Shown piece after piece: positions 1 to 10,862 of a stretch of DNA of 64,000 nucleotides (position 1 is its first letter; each line of letters starts with the position of its first letter). Source of the DNA: Odontocerum albicorne (Eukaryota > Arthropoda > Insecta > Trichoptera > Odontoceridae); the NCBI GenBank assembly GCA_949825065.1, contig OX463849.1, forward strand, positions 32,910,043 to 32,974,042. Direction: 5' to 3'. The notes beneath the pieces are model-generated. The model worked only from the letters and a program-made list of their open reading frames with translations. It was not told the DNA's origin and searched no databases. The position numbers were made by a program, and so were the translations under genes.

Positions 1-792
1 AGTCTTTATGTAGGTTATATCTCCTCTTACAATTGAAGTGTTTCTGTAGGTTATACATCCTCTTACAATTGAAGTATTTATGTAGGTTATACATCCTCTT
101 ACAATTGAAGTCTTTATGTAGGTTATACATCCTCTTACAATTGAAGTCTTTATGTAGGTTAGACATCCTCTTACAATTGAAGTCTTTATGTAGGTTATAT
201 CTCCTCTTACAATTGAAGTGTTTCTGTAGGTTATACATCCTCTTACAATTGAAGTCTTTATGTAGGTTATACACCCTCTTACAATTGAAGTATTTATGTA
301 GGTTATACATCCTCTTACAATTGAAGTCTTTATGTAGGTTATATCTCCTCTTACAATTGAAGTGTTTCTGTAGGTTATACACCCTCTTACAATTGAAGTC
401 TTTATGTAGGTTATACACCCTCTTACAATTGAAGTATTTATGTAGGTTATACACCCTCTTACAATTGAAGTCTTTATGTAGGTTATATCTCCTCTTACAA
501 TTGAAGTGTTTCTGTAGGTTATACATCCTCTTACAATTGAAGTCTTTATGTAGGTTATACACCCTCTTACAATTGAAGTATTTATGTAGGTTATACATCC
601 TCTTACAATTGAAGTCTTTATGTAGGTTATATCTCCTCTTACAATTGAAGTGTTTCTGTAGGTTATACATCCTCTTACAATTGAAGTATTTATGTAGGTT
701 ATACATCCTCTTACAATTGAAGTCTTTATGTAGGTTAGACATCCTCTTACAATTGAAGTCTTTATGTAGGTTATACATCCTCTTACAATTGC
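1..792. repeat. 36-bp minisatellite, 22 copies, with higher-order period
   Basis: Twenty-two head-to-tail 36-bp units run from the left edge to 792 and differ at a few sites (AGTCTTT, AGTGTTT or AGTATTT starts; ATATCTCC, ATACATCC, ATACACCC or AGACATCC middles). The ATATCTCC variant recurs at 1, 181, 325, 469 and 613; the last four are 144 bp apart, so the array has a four-unit higher-order period. 36 is a multiple of three, so one frame stays open for 255 codons as a 12-residue repeat rich in Leu, Cys, Lys and Tyr. I read that as a by-product of the period, not a gene. The array is cut by the window edge. Confidence 0.97.
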
Positions 793-1378
793 TATTCTAG
801 AAATAAAATAGAACAGCTTAAAGAGTATTTTTAAACTCTTATATTCATTTCCGCAAAAAAAATCATGTTGAATATTATATCTAACATGACAGAAGAAATT
901 AGACTCGTGAAATTAATGATCCACTTTTTTAAGGAAAAATATTATTACATTTCTTAGGGTGTTAATTGCTTTCGTATCGTCTATATTTAGCAGACTTACA
1001 CTAATGGATGATATGGTCCAATGTGCTCAACAACTTCTTAAAACAACACGAAAAATAATCTAATTAAATTTAATTGAAATATATTTCGCGAATATAATAA
1101 TAGATTAAATTACAATATTAACCTTTCATGTATTTTTTCAACGTTTGTTTTTTAACCAATGTGTCTTATGGTATTTTTTTACTACGTTTGAAACTATACA
1201 TGAAAGGTAATTAGAGTTAATTTATATCGCAACTGAGACTCGATCCTGATTTTATTAATTTACTACCTGGAAAGCTCGTCCAAGGACGTGCGAAAACAGT
1301 AACTACCTGGAAAGCTTGTCCAAGGACGTGCGAAAACAGTAACTAAATACTTTTTAAATTGTTATACTAACATAGGAA
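793..1378. other. AT-rich stretch with small repeats
   Basis: No gene is visible. It holds a 40-bp direct duplication (listed separately) and an imperfect inverted repeat with arms near 1121-1133 (ACCTTTCATGTAT) and 1196-1208 (ATACATGAAAGGT), possibly a decayed MITE. Confidence 0.6.
1263..1342. repeat. 40-bp tandem duplication
   Basis: Two adjacent 40-bp copies start CTACCTGGAAAGCT at 1263 and 1303 and differ at one base (CTCGTC versus CTTGTC). No function is apparent. Confidence 0.95.
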
Positions 1379-1590
1379 TTGTTTTGTATTTTATTACACT
1401 TTCGTTGTATACAATATAATGTGGCGTACTTATTATCAAGTGGCCAACTCTTCCAACTACTCAGAAATATTTTAAAGTGGCCTTTAGTGAAAAGCAGACA
1501 GGAATCCTTTTTTTAAATCTGAGTTTCAGCGTGATTTGAACCCGCTACTTCTGGGCTGGAACCCGTTACCCCTGGTACAGAGGTCGTCAA
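1379..1590 (-). mobile_element. SINE-1, near full-length tRNA-derived SINE
   Basis: Read on the minus strand, this copy has a tRNA-like head near 1590-1520 (GACCTCTGTACC, then a run related to GGGTTCAAATC), a middle with TTTTCACTAAAGGCC, the tail TAGTTGGAAGAGTTGGCCAC, and a 3' end with GTATACAACGAAAGTGTAAT. The same order recurs in about fifteen other places in the window, which defines the family. SINEs of this kind are transcribed by RNA polymerase III from A and B boxes in the tRNA-like head and are copied by a partner LINE. The head here is mutated. Confidence 0.75.
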
Positions 1591-1671
1591 TATAATAAAA
1601 TGTGCAGCCATCAAATATTAATAAATCTATTTCTGTTATACTCGTATAATTCGCCTAATGCCATAAAGCCG

Positions 1672-1795
1672 AAAATGAGACAAAATATAATGTCACAGTG
1701 AAGTTAAAATTAAACAAAATATACTGTGAGGGTGAAGTCAAAATGAAACAAAACATGATGTGACGGTGAAGGGAAAATGAAACAAAACAAATATA
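1672..1795. repeat. 34-bp tandem repeat, about 3.6 copies
   Basis: Units begin AAAATGA(A/G)ACAAAA at 1672, 1706, 1740 and 1774, a 34-bp period with scattered substitutions. The last unit is partial. Confidence 0.9.
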
Positions 1796-1999
1796 TGAAG
1801 AAGCTGTATTCTTATTTTAAGATTTAACAATTTAATTTACCCTCTGTACTTCTATCTGGTTATTTGTTAAAAAAAAACAGACCGCCAGATCGTACTGTAT
1901 ACAAAAATGTGTAATATACAATAATAATGCTGATAATAAATAATCGCGTTTATTGATAGCAAACTAAGCCTATATGAGTATGTTTGAAATTAATGGTAT

Positions 2000-2215
2000 T
2001 TGAGGAAGAAGTAAGTCGAGAAAAGAATGGATGGATATATTAGTGAGATAAATTTTGACTAAGGAAAAAGTAAGAAGCATGAGAAACATAAAAATGTATA
2101 TGGCGAGATATATGAGTGTGGAGGAGGTAAAAGATGTTTTAGTGGATATCAAAGAGTAGAGATCTGTCTCCCTGCTTACCCTCGAAGGGATATGACGTGA
2201 TGGTATGTATGTGTA
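2000..2215 (+). mobile_element. LINE-A 3' end fragment (RTE-like non-LTR retrotransposon)
   Basis: The plus strand carries a decayed version of the C-terminal coding end of LINE-A: AGGAGGTAAAAGATG matches the VEEV(N)DV codons seen at 32 kb. It is followed by the family's 3' terminus, CCTGCTTACCCTCGAAGGGATATGACGTGATGGTATGTATG. No frame is open over its length, so it is a dead 5'-truncated copy. Confidence 0.65.
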
Positions 2216-2797
2216 GTACATTATTGATGAAAAGAACATTGAATCCTTGCAAGTGTACAGGATCAACAAAAAAAAGTTCTATTTACAATGAAAAGAACCT
2301 GAAAATGTGCGTTTGCAAAGATTACGACCCCTTCATTATGCAAATTTGTAATGCCAGAATGTTGACGAAGTTGGTAGAAGACTGGAGGGCCTTTCATTCA
2401 TTGTTCATCTTCATGAATGGACTTCCTTTTGCGGGGGCAAGTAAGGACGTACATCAATGTCATTTCAAGGAATGTCTGCCATCGGTGGATGCATAATTCT
2501 TCAATGGATTTACATTTGCAAGGGTTGAAAAACAAGTTACGCAAATAATGTTCGAAATTCGGTCATTGTTTTTAAAGAAGCAACACTATTTTTATATCTT
2601 GAGTAAAGAGTTTTCATCTTGAATGAAGAGTATTCTTCATTCAGGATGAAAGCTCTTCATTCAGGATGAAAGATATTTTCTTTAACTACAGGAAAAATTA
2701 TAGTCGCAATTCATCACTAGTCGGAAAGTTGAACGATTTATTCTTTTCAGTATTTTTTTTTCTTACTATTAATAAATTTACAAAAAAAATACAGACA
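2216..2797. other. Unassigned stretch with a short imperfect palindrome
   Basis: No recognisable gene. A reading frame over 2197-2496 resembles nothing I know. Near 2613-2652, CATCTTGAATGAAG and CTTCATTCAGGATG form an imperfect hairpin, and CTTCATTCAGGATGAAAG is repeated directly once. Confidence 0.5.
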
Positions 2798-3107
2798 TAC
2801 CATCACGCCATCACCCTATCGGGGTAGGTAGAAAAGAGAGGGCGCCAGACTTTCCTATCGCGACACATATATTTCGTCTTTTGTTCATCCATACACTTTT
2901 TCATACAGCTAATACAATTTCTCTAACTTTTTATATTTCCTTCTTTCAACTTATCGTACATTTGATTCAACCACAATTTCCTTGTTCTTCCTCTACCTCG
3001 CCTTCTACTCACATTAACACAATATATATTTTTTTGCTAGTCTTTCTTCATTTGATTGTTCTTCGTGGCCAAACCATCTCAGAGTGCTTTTTTTCATCCC
3101 GCTCAAT
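2798..3107 (-). mobile_element. LINE-A 3' end fragment
   Basis: On the minus strand this runs from a degraded RWFGHEE-like segment near 3090 through a WLNQMYDKL-like segment to CMDEQ and the family's 3' terminus (CCCCGATAGGGTGATGGCGTGATGGTATG). Several stops are present. The terminus matches the other LINE-A copies in this window, which supports 5' truncation of a common element. Confidence 0.75.
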
Positions 3108-3286
3108 TTACAAAATCAATATGAATAATCAAATTGAAATAATAATCATAACACTGTTGATCGCACTTGAGCTTTTGATGTAACAACTTTCGACGAAATG
3201 GGTCAGCCATACATTTGTTCTAAAACCGATTTAGTTGCGTTGGAACGTTTTTCGTTTGTTCCTTTTATATATATTGACGATATATC
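3108..3286. other. Unassigned leader of the 84-bp array
   Basis: A plus frame opens at 3198 and runs into the tandem array below. It begins MGQPYICSKTDLVALERF and resembles no family I recognise. The 3' side of the array (3623-3680, AGAGAGCGTTTTCGTTTCTCTG) looks related in style to 3239-3262 (GGAACGTTTTTCGTTTGTTCC), so both may belong to one older repeat that the array split. Confidence 0.35.
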
Positions 3287-3622
3287 GATAACTCACTCAT
3301 ACTCCAGATTGCATCGATTGGGCAATAACTATACTACAGTCTCGGACATATTTGGTGACACTCTAAATTCGATAACTCACTCATACTCCAGATTGCATCG
3401 ATTGGGCAATGACTGTACTACAGTCTCGGACATATTTGGTGACAGTCTAAATTCGATAACTCACTCATATTCCAGATTGCATTGATTGGGCAATGACTAT
3501 ACTACAGTCTCGGACATATTTTGTGACAGTCTAAATTCGATAACTCACTTATACTCCAGATTGCATCGATTGGGCAATGACTATACTACAGTCTCGGACA
3601 TATTTGGTGACAGTCTAAATTC
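3287..3622. repeat. 84-bp tandem repeat, four copies
   Basis: Units begin GATAACTCAC at 3287, 3371, 3455 and 3539, exactly 84 bp apart, and are nearly identical. 84 bp equals 28 codons, so each unit encodes the same 28 residues (containing ITHSYSRLHRLGN and VSDIFGDSLN). The third copy has a TGA in place of CGA. High copy identity implies recent expansion or homogenisation. Confidence 0.95.
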
Positions 3623-4952
3623 CTTTAAAAGTAGCCTTAGAGAGCGTTTTCGTTTCTCTGAACCGTAAATCCGACGTCACGGCGTAACTCTAGTTGTTTT
3701 TTTTTCGTTTTTATTTCGTTAACTCTTTCTTTCAAACTTTTCAAGATATCTGTAAATATGTTGAAATTTCGGTGTGCTTTTTTATATTGGAGTGTATTGA
3801 TTGTGCGTATGCATATTTGTATTACATCGGACCTTATTGTTAGGGCCTTTGAATGCCTGAGCTTTGACCTGTCTCAGGTGTGCATTTTATGTGTAGTAGG
3901 TGGTATACATGTGCGTTCTACATTTCGATTTTTTTACATGATTCATATAAATGTTAATAATTTTTATGACAAGTTGGATTTATATTATTTGGTGCTCGAT
4001 AAAACACCGTACATCATAATTAAATTTAAAAAAAAAAACGCTTTTTTAGTAAGTGTCTGTTGAAAGCTCTTTATTTGACCAGCTATAACAAAAGTTTAGT
4101 TAGGCACTTAGGAAGTAAGTTATATTTTGAAAAAATAATGTCATAATAATAACATGAATTTTGTAATATGGTGACACTTAAGTTTTCCACAGTATATCCT
4201 GTAAAACAGTGGACTGTAGGGTAGTATAAGAAATTGTAAAAACTATGAAGTTTCCTTTTTTCAGTAGAATGACGACGAGCCCTCTCGGTGGAAAATATAA
4301 ACTCTCTACAATAAATTCAAAAACCTTGCCTATCGCACCAGATGACTTCTTCCCACTTTAACAATAACACCATCCAGTGAGAAGACACATACGGTGCCTC
4401 TATAAAAACAAAAAAGTAACTAATCAACGTGAAAAAAAGGATATTCAAAGCTCCAATGTAAATTTTATACAATCCCGCCAATAAGGACCCTGTCACTCGA
4501 TATTTTACCGTTTGTAAGCAAATGTTGATATATAGTAATTTGTAAAGGACGCTTATGTTTCGTATATCTTTTTATTTTATTTTATTAAGTAGTATTTTAG
4601 CAGTCAAATGACCTTTTTGATACAAAGATTGGAAAACAACAACATTTATTATGTAATTTTACATTGTCATGTGTTATACAATAGGAAAAACAAGTACCGT
4701 ACAAGTTGAACAACACAACAAAGCAAATCCATACACACAATTCAATCAATTCATCCCGGCAAGAACAACTTGTTCACTTTACTCCTGGAAGTAATCAATG
4801 CCATATAAAAATTCGTACAATGCCTAAATTGATTACCTAATCTATGCAGGCTTGTTACGCAAGAGTTTACCAAAAAGTTAATTGCAACCACTTCACTATG
4901 GAACAAAATATATAAAAAATAAATAAATAATCATCGAATCTTCCTGAAGGAA
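3623..4952. other. AT-rich stretch, nothing recognised
   Basis: Reading frames at 3758-4063 and elsewhere have no recognisable motif and look like chance openings in AT-rich DNA. A somewhat GC-richer patch near 4268-4400 (GACGACGAGCCCTCTCGG) could be a remnant of a repeat, but I could not place it. Confidence 0.5.
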
Positions 4953-5216
4953 CTAGTCAATGTTTTTAATTTCAATAATATTCCCATCGTCTTGAAAATC
5001 AGCCTGCATGTGCTTCACAGAACAGATGGCAGCCTGTGGCTTGCGGAATAATATAATATCACGGCCGTGACTATTCGAAGCATATCCTGCGGAAGCGACC
5101 AGGTTTCCGAAAATCCATTCAGTGTCATTCAGCGGGACCCCACCCCACCCCATTCCACCAGATGCGTTTATTCTTCTTTCTATAAAGTTATTCGCGTTCC
5201 TCTTTTTAGCGCTTGT
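4953..5216 (-). CDS. Unrecognised ORF, possible exon remnant
   Basis: A minus frame is open from about 5216 (just after a TAA) to the stop at 4953, about 87 codons. Its C-terminal two thirds has a balanced composition with GC-richer codons than its surroundings (for example HGRDIILFRKPQAAICSV). I do not recognise it. It has no clear hydrophobic segment. It could be a terminal exon, a TE fragment or chance. A competing plus frame over 5122-5409 overlaps it, which weakens both. Confidence 0.22.
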   Translation of the reverse strand, partial: TSAKKRNANNFIERRINASGGMGWGGVPLNDTEWIFGNLVASAGYASNSHGRDIILFRKPQAAICSVKHMQADFQDDGNIIEIKNID

Positions 5217-5410
5217 ATCCTCCTTTTTTTATTTATTTGAATATTTTATTCAGTACAGGAAAACACTACGAGAAGCTCTTGCAAAAAGAAATACAATAGT
5301 TTTACGCAAATACTATAATACTTGGAAGGATTTGTCAGGGGTTCGTAACCGTCGGATGATAATAGTAATTAGTATCATATATAGCGTATATAAAGAAAAT
5401 GTATACTAAA

Positions 5411-6689
5411 CTCGTTTTGCACCACGAGCCACATACAGTATTTTGCACGAGGCCGAATGAACAAATTAACTATTTTTGGTTTTTGTTTACATAGAAATAA
5501 AGTTTCAAAAACTTTTCATAATGTGAACAAATTTTTTTATATTTATTATCTTTTTAAAATTTAAACTTACTAAAAGCATTGATCATGAATTTTTCATTAT
5601 TTTTTGTTACAAACCATTTCTGTGGTTTGGTTTTAATTGAATTTTCGTCTTATTTTTATGGGTGTTTACGAGTGTGTTTACTATCCATTAAAGATGTTAC
5701 CGTCATATAAACAACTTCTTATCAGATAATTACGTAATTTTACATTTTTCCGGTTTTTAATTAAAAAAAACTAAGACAACTAAAATGTAGACGTCAAGAG
5801 AGTTAATTAAAAAGATATTTTAATTACTAGGTAAACGGCGTTTCATAATTTACCCTACTATCAGCGGGGCTGCAACCTTATTGTTATGCGAGGATTACAA
5901 ACATGAGTAGGGGGTAGCTTTATTTTTTTGATAACACTTCTTTAACATTAAGACTTAAATATTCAATTTTAAAATATACCTATTTGATATTTTTGCATCA
6001 TACTAAATAACCAGTGTTTTTTGTTCTAATATACACAACACCCTTGATAATTATAATAATTAAATCAGTGATTACCTACTTTTAGTGATTAGCGTTTTAA
6101 AATATATTTTTTGCTATGAATGCTTTGTTCACTTCATCTGAAATGATTAATCTAGGCAAAATAACTCTCTAAAAAAATGTATGATAATAAATAAATTCAG
6201 TGTTTATTAAGGACTAGGCTTAAAACTCCAAATTAAAGAACACAGTCATAGAATTTTCCTAATTATCGTAATTGCTCAAATTGACAGCTATTCTGGTCCA
6301 TACAGTGCTGATAATGTGGGATCGCTGACATCACAATAATTTGTTTTGGTATTGTGGCGTGTAAAGGCAAACTTTATGTTCATACACGCTCGAACTTGTT
6401 TAAGTCTAAAACTTTTGGACCTTAGTAGTACATGCATTTTTGTCTGTTTGTATTCGAGCAGCGTTTTACAAAATAACAGTTCAGAAATGTTATAAATGAA
6501 ACTTTGCAGCCGTGATATAATAATTACATGAGATGAAATTATGAAAAACTCTGAGCCAATGATCAATGTCCATAAAAAATGGTAAAATGCTTTTTTTTTT
6601 ACATAGTTGGTTGTAGAAATTGGTAAACATCAATAAGCTCACCTAGTTAAACTGTGTACGACGCAAGTGTGGTGCAGACATATTCTTGG
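5411..6689. other. AT-rich stretch, nothing recognised
   Basis: Long A and T runs and no open frame with a recognisable motif. The minus frame at 6288-6566 (92 codons) shows no family signature. Confidence 0.5.
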
Positions 6690-6925
6690 TATTTCAATAC
6701 ACTCTCCTCTTTGGAGATTGACGATCATCATGGCTATCTCAACCTTTTAAGCATCAGCTCAGAACAAACATATGGTCACATAGTTAAACCATCCTTCTAA
6801 GTTCTTCAACCATAAGATGCGTCTTATTCCCCTTCTTCTTCTGCCCTGAATTGTCCCTAGCGTTATCAGCAGACAGATGTCATATTCTTCTCCTTTCATA
6901 TGTTCAAAGTAGTTTGGACATATAA
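6690..6925 (-). mobile_element. Non-LTR retrotransposon C-terminal remnant
   Basis: The minus strand encodes YFEHMKGEEYD, then a GTIQGRRRRGIRR segment, LWLKNLEGWF, a stop, and then KVEIAMMIVNLQRG. This order matches the C-terminal end common to many insect LINE polyproteins (consensus style: GHIMR..KY, GKI.GRR, SWLKNLR.WF, AMMIANL.). The reading frame is interrupted near 6759. It lies downstream of where the endonuclease and RT domains would be, so this is a short 5'-truncated copy. Confidence 0.65.
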
Positions 6926-7479
6926 TGCAATAATAAAAAAACAATACGTGTAAATATTTTTTAATTCCATAAAGATGCAAAATTTAATGCTTCTAATAAT
7001 AATGATGGTCAAATATTATTATTTTATTTTTCGAGATATTAAAAAAAAGATATGTTATATCAAGGTGGATGCTGCAAGTGATCGGGTAATAAATCTTCCG
7101 ATTGTCTGTCCTTGAAGAGTCGAATGCGTTTACACCTGCTTTTCTCCCTTGTTCAGGGGAGGGTTTTATACACCTGTTTCATTAATATTACGTTTCTAAA
7201 CATTTTGGTATCAACCTGTCCCTTATGGTAAATTTTATTAAGAGCGGCTAAATTGATTATAACGCAAAATTTCAATTTAGTATTTCAAATTAAATTACAT
7301 TTGAATTGAAAAAGTATTCATCATACAGACAATTTTGAAGGAATTAAAACAGGGTGACGAAAATTTCATAATTTCTAGTGTAACTATAATATTGAATATA
7401 ATTATTATACTTACGACTTCACCTGTTGAGGTATTTTTCTGTTGAGGTATTTTGAAACTACGAAATGTAAAAATTAGAG
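6926..7479. other. AT-rich stretch, nothing recognised
   Basis: No motif or repeat was recognised apart from poly-A/T runs. Confidence 0.5.
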
Positions 7480-7602
7480 AATTCTTTGGAGTTGAATGAA
7501 AAAGTGTATAGATGTAGAGGAAATTAAATATGTCTGTCGCGTTAGGAAAGTCTGTCCTCTGCCCTATTTGCCTACTCCGATAGGGAAACAACGTGATAGT
7601 GT
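7480..7602 (+). mobile_element. LINE-A 3' end fragment
   Basis: The plus strand encodes MKKCIDVEEIKYVCRVRKV, a clear relative of the MKRCMDVEEVNDVC end of LINE-A at 32 kb, followed by the terminus CCTACTCCGATAGGGAAACAACGTGATAG. It is a very short 5'-truncated copy. Confidence 0.75.
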
Positions 7603-7658
7603 ATTTAAATAAAATTTATATAACCTTTCAATTTCCTTATTTTATATTTATAATGTGA

Positions 7659-7690
7659 GTATTTTACCTTGGTAATCCAAGGTAAAATAC
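7659..7690. repeat. Perfect 14-bp palindrome with 4-nt loop
   Basis: GTATTTTACCTTGG at 7659-7672 and its exact reverse complement at 7677-7690 flank TAAT. It could be a terminal hairpin of a small mobile element; no family was identified. Confidence 0.9.
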
Positions 7691-8079
7691 CATTTTTCTT
7701 TCTAGCACTTTGTGGACGGACTCAAAAATGACCCAACTTGTTTGTATTCAATATAAATATGAGGTAGCAGAAGTTCATCAATACCTGCTTATTAGCTCTA
7801 AAGAAGCAAGTCATCATGTGACAGGTGTACAGAAGCTTTATGTTAGCTAAGAAGCTTTCAGGTAGTCAAAAGCTTTGATATTTCTTGGGTTCGCAACACA
7901 TTGGAGCCATGGCACTCATGACACATTTTTTGACAAGGTAATTTGTTGAGTGATTGACAATTTAAATAAAGAAATAAAATTGAATAATAATCGTACTCCA
8001 GAAAAGGATACTATCGATATATCCATCCAAGAATATAGCTCATGAAAAAAACAACAAAAATACGTATAATCAGGTCGTT
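7691..8079. other. AT-rich stretch, nothing recognised
   Basis: No gene, repeat family or notable motif was seen. Confidence 0.5.
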
Positions 8080-8245
8080 TCCCTGCCGGGGTTGACAGAA
8101 ACAAAAGAACGCCAGACTTTCATATCGCGACACACATTTTCTGCATTTTTCTATAATACAAGTACATCCATACTCCTCATACAATTATCTTAAGTTCATA
8201 TTCATTCTTAATCACTTAATTCCGTATTCTGTCACATATGACGTT
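8080..8245 (-). mobile_element. LINE-A fragment with internal deletion
   Basis: The 3' terminus (near 8085-8180, with CGCCAGACTTTCATATCGCGACACA on the plus strand) is joined directly to an upstream segment of the same LINE (8195-8245, minus-strand DRIRN-like codons). The WFGHVE and WLDQ parts between them are missing, so the copy is internally deleted. Confidence 0.6.
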
Positions 8246-8261
8246 GAGGAGCCATCGTGTT

Positions 8262-8525
8262 GAGGGCCGTTACACACCAGCAAACTCACCGGTCACACCA
8301 CTGTACTGAATCCGATGACAAAACGAAGTGAGATGATTGTAGCAAACTGACATGATTTTCCCCCTTTTTTGAAGAATAGATACGACCGAAGTCATAGGTA
8401 TTATTATATCCCCGAATACTTGGCGGAAAAATGCCTGAGTCTTTCGAAGGGAGAAACATAGCACGGGATTCGATCCGGTAACCTTCCGCAAGGAAGTTCA
8501 ACGCGTTACCGCGCGGTCATGCACC
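8262..8525 (-). mobile_element. SINE-2 copy (second tRNA-like SINE family)
   Basis: The minus strand starts with a tRNA-like head: GACCGCGCGGTAACGCG (A-box-like region) and GGATCGAATCCCGTG (B-box-like). It then has a body with GGCATTTTTCCGCCAAGTATTCGG, CTATGACTTCGGTCGTATC and a region ending GTGACCGGTGAGTTTGCTGG. Related copies lie at 17.6, 23.0 and 50.5 kb. I infer a tRNA-derived SINE; the parent tRNA was not determined. Confidence 0.7.
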
Positions 8526-9735
8526 TCACACATAATTCATACCGCATCGTAATCTTAACAATCATATCCAAATGCTGTTCAGCAACTCCTCATCATAAGG
8601 TGTACATTCGCATAAGCTATTAATTCATATGCCTATGTGATCATCTCCAAAAGCTCCTCCGTTTCCCTCTGTGAAATAATCCCTTGGTTACATATTTATT
8701 AAAATAACTTGCACTTCATTAAGATATTTAAGAAATAAAAATACCTGCATTATTTTAATTTTAAATGAGCTGAATGAAGTACCATATAAATACATCACCC
8801 CAATATCGCTGTAGCAAAATATATATTCCCAACAATATGTACTCGAACATGTTTTAAATAAAATGATTTCATTAAAACTCAACTAACAGACTTGCCACTA
8901 GACCGCTGAATAATTTTAAACTTTATCCCGAGCTAACGGTTATTTTTTTATTAATTTATATTACTTGGGCTCTGGGAAACCCAAAACCTTTTTACACCTG
9001 CCTCTGTCTTTTATCAGTATCAAGGTGTTTTTATTTAAATTTTAAACACAAAGCTAACACATTAAATTTCTACTTAAGTTAAATTTTAAAACCAAAACGA
9101 AATAAAATGCATGAAGGATATTTTAATCAGTTTATTGTAATTAAAATAAACACTATAAAAACACAAATTTTTAATCAAAATGTCATTATAAACATAAATG
9201 AAAAATATGTATTTTAAAACTTCGAAAACTCTACATGATTTTTTAATCGGTGCCTATTGCCGATACATTTTTTTAGATTAAATAAACTCTTTAAGTTGAA
9301 AAGACATCCGTAAGAAGATATTATCGAGACATTTCGAATATCCCAATAAGTTGTAAAATATCTCACATAATGAAAATCATCAAAAAATCGAAAATACACA
9401 AAAAATTACGATAATATGTGATAGTAACACCTTCGGGTTTTGGTGTAGTGAAGTGTACGAGAGTATGTGTGTAGTGTTCATATATGATATAATTATAATT
9501 TGTGATGAGACATTTCAAAAAGGGGCGTTTTCAAGAGCTTTCTTAAACTGCGTACACCACTCATATCTCTAACATTATGATGCAGAAAAAAATGTGTGTT
9601 GAAATAACGTCATAATTTTTTTAAATAATCAATTAAATAATCTGATTCGCTTGTAAGTACTAGACATTTTAAAACTATACAAATGTCGTTTCAATTGGAA
9701 TATTGCTCGAGAATACGAACATAAACTAAAAGAAT
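8526..9735. other. AT-rich stretch, nothing recognised
   Basis: Short chance ORFs only. No repeat or gene was recognised. Confidence 0.5.
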
Positions 9736-9921
9736 AATACCCGGCGGTAAGTAATACACATCAGGCTTAAGAAAGAGACTGTGGGTTTGTAGATAGTCGT
9801 CTCTGTCGCACGATGCGACTGACAAATCGCGACGGAACACGTGTATGAATGACAGAGACGACGCTCTACAAACCGACAGTCTCTTTCTTAAGCCCAATGT
9901 GTATTACTTACCGCCGGGTAC
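9736..9921. mobile_element. MITE-A copy 1, long terminal inverted repeats
   Basis: Arms CCCGGCGGTAAGTAATACACAT at the left (from 9740) and its reverse complement at the right (to 9918) extend inward through GGCTTAAGAAAGAGACT for about 45 bp. TA lies outside both ends (9738-9739, 9919-9920). An inner pair around GTCGTCTCTGTCGCACGATGCG also folds back. No coding capacity. TA targets and CAGTACCC-type ends (clearest in the other copies) suggest a non-autonomous Tc1/mariner-type element. Confidence 0.85.
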
Positions 9922-10774
9922 TGCGGGTACTTTTTTTTGTAAAGATAATCAATGTATTCAATATTTCGAAATAATAACATGGCTAGTATAGCTAGAAAAT
10001 AAATCCTATGTAGGTAGGTAGAAATAATTATATTCCCTTAATTTTATCCTCTGCCATGCTTTTAAACTTTTAAAGGACCGATGGACAATATTCCATCACC
10101 ATTCATGTAAAGACGGGATTGTAACAGGATGATCTGCTGTTACAAGCTGTCTATAATTTTGCTCTTGAGAAAGCTGTACGGAATTCCACTACCATTTGAT
10201 ATTTATCACAAGATGCATGCAAATGACCTGCTTGTGAATGACAATAATCACGACAGCCTAACTACTATGTAATTTATCTTCAAGAATACAGCTGTTCAGG
10301 AAAGGCTGAACATTAGAATATACAAAATCAAATTAACTCCGCCTCCGTACCTAGATAAACGCTTATAATCAAACAACGCAGCCGGTCATAAGCCCGGATA
10401 AAGGACTCCTTTCACAATTTCCTTCCCTTTCTTTTAAATTTACCATCCCGCTTTCAATCCTCCACTTATTCATATTGTTTTTGCTCCATCCTTATCCATT
10501 TTGGTATCCAATATTCCGATGTGCTTCGATCGTCTTATCTTGGTGTACCATCGGATCCAGTACAGCAATCTGGCCGGTGGTGTGCAACGGATCACTCACT
10601 TAAAAAAACTTCACCTTTCCAACTTAATGACTTTGAAATAAACGGTAGGAAAGTGGAAATTGAGATTCAATCATAAAACTCAAATTTTTAAGAGAACCAT
10701 TTGTTACCAGCAACGTAAGATCGCCAATATTCCATTATTACCAGCCAACTCAACCAATCTTGAAATGTTTCGAT
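9922..10774. other. Unassigned stretch
   Basis: No gene is visible. A pyrimidine-rich patch at 10425-10560 resembles in style the antisense of LINE-A C-terminal coding regions, but the match is too weak to call. Confidence 0.4.
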
Positions 10775-10862
10775 TGAATATAAGTTCTACGTAAATAACG
10801 CAACGATATAAGTTCTACGTAAAGTACAAACGATATAAGTTCTACGTAAGTTACGCAACGCA
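10775..10862. repeat. 27/28-bp tandem repeat, three copies
   Basis: TATAAGTTCTACGTAA recurs near 10779, 10807 and 10834 with short variable spacers (ATAACGCAACGA, AGTACAAACGA). Confidence 0.9.

Noticed and set aside
1..792. CRISPR-like regular repeats
   Set aside because: There are no spacers between units; the arrays are head-to-tail minisatellites in a eukaryotic context, with no cas genes.
33..800. 255-codon open frame in the 36-bp array
   Set aside because: The unit length is a multiple of three and lacks stops in one frame, so the frame stays open automatically; there is no unique coding sequence at either end.
3758..4063. 101-codon ORF on the plus strand
   Set aside because: No recognisable motif and composition as in the AT-rich background.
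6288..6566. 92-codon ORF on the minus strand
   Set aside because: AT-rich, no motif or conserved-looking segment, no supporting context.
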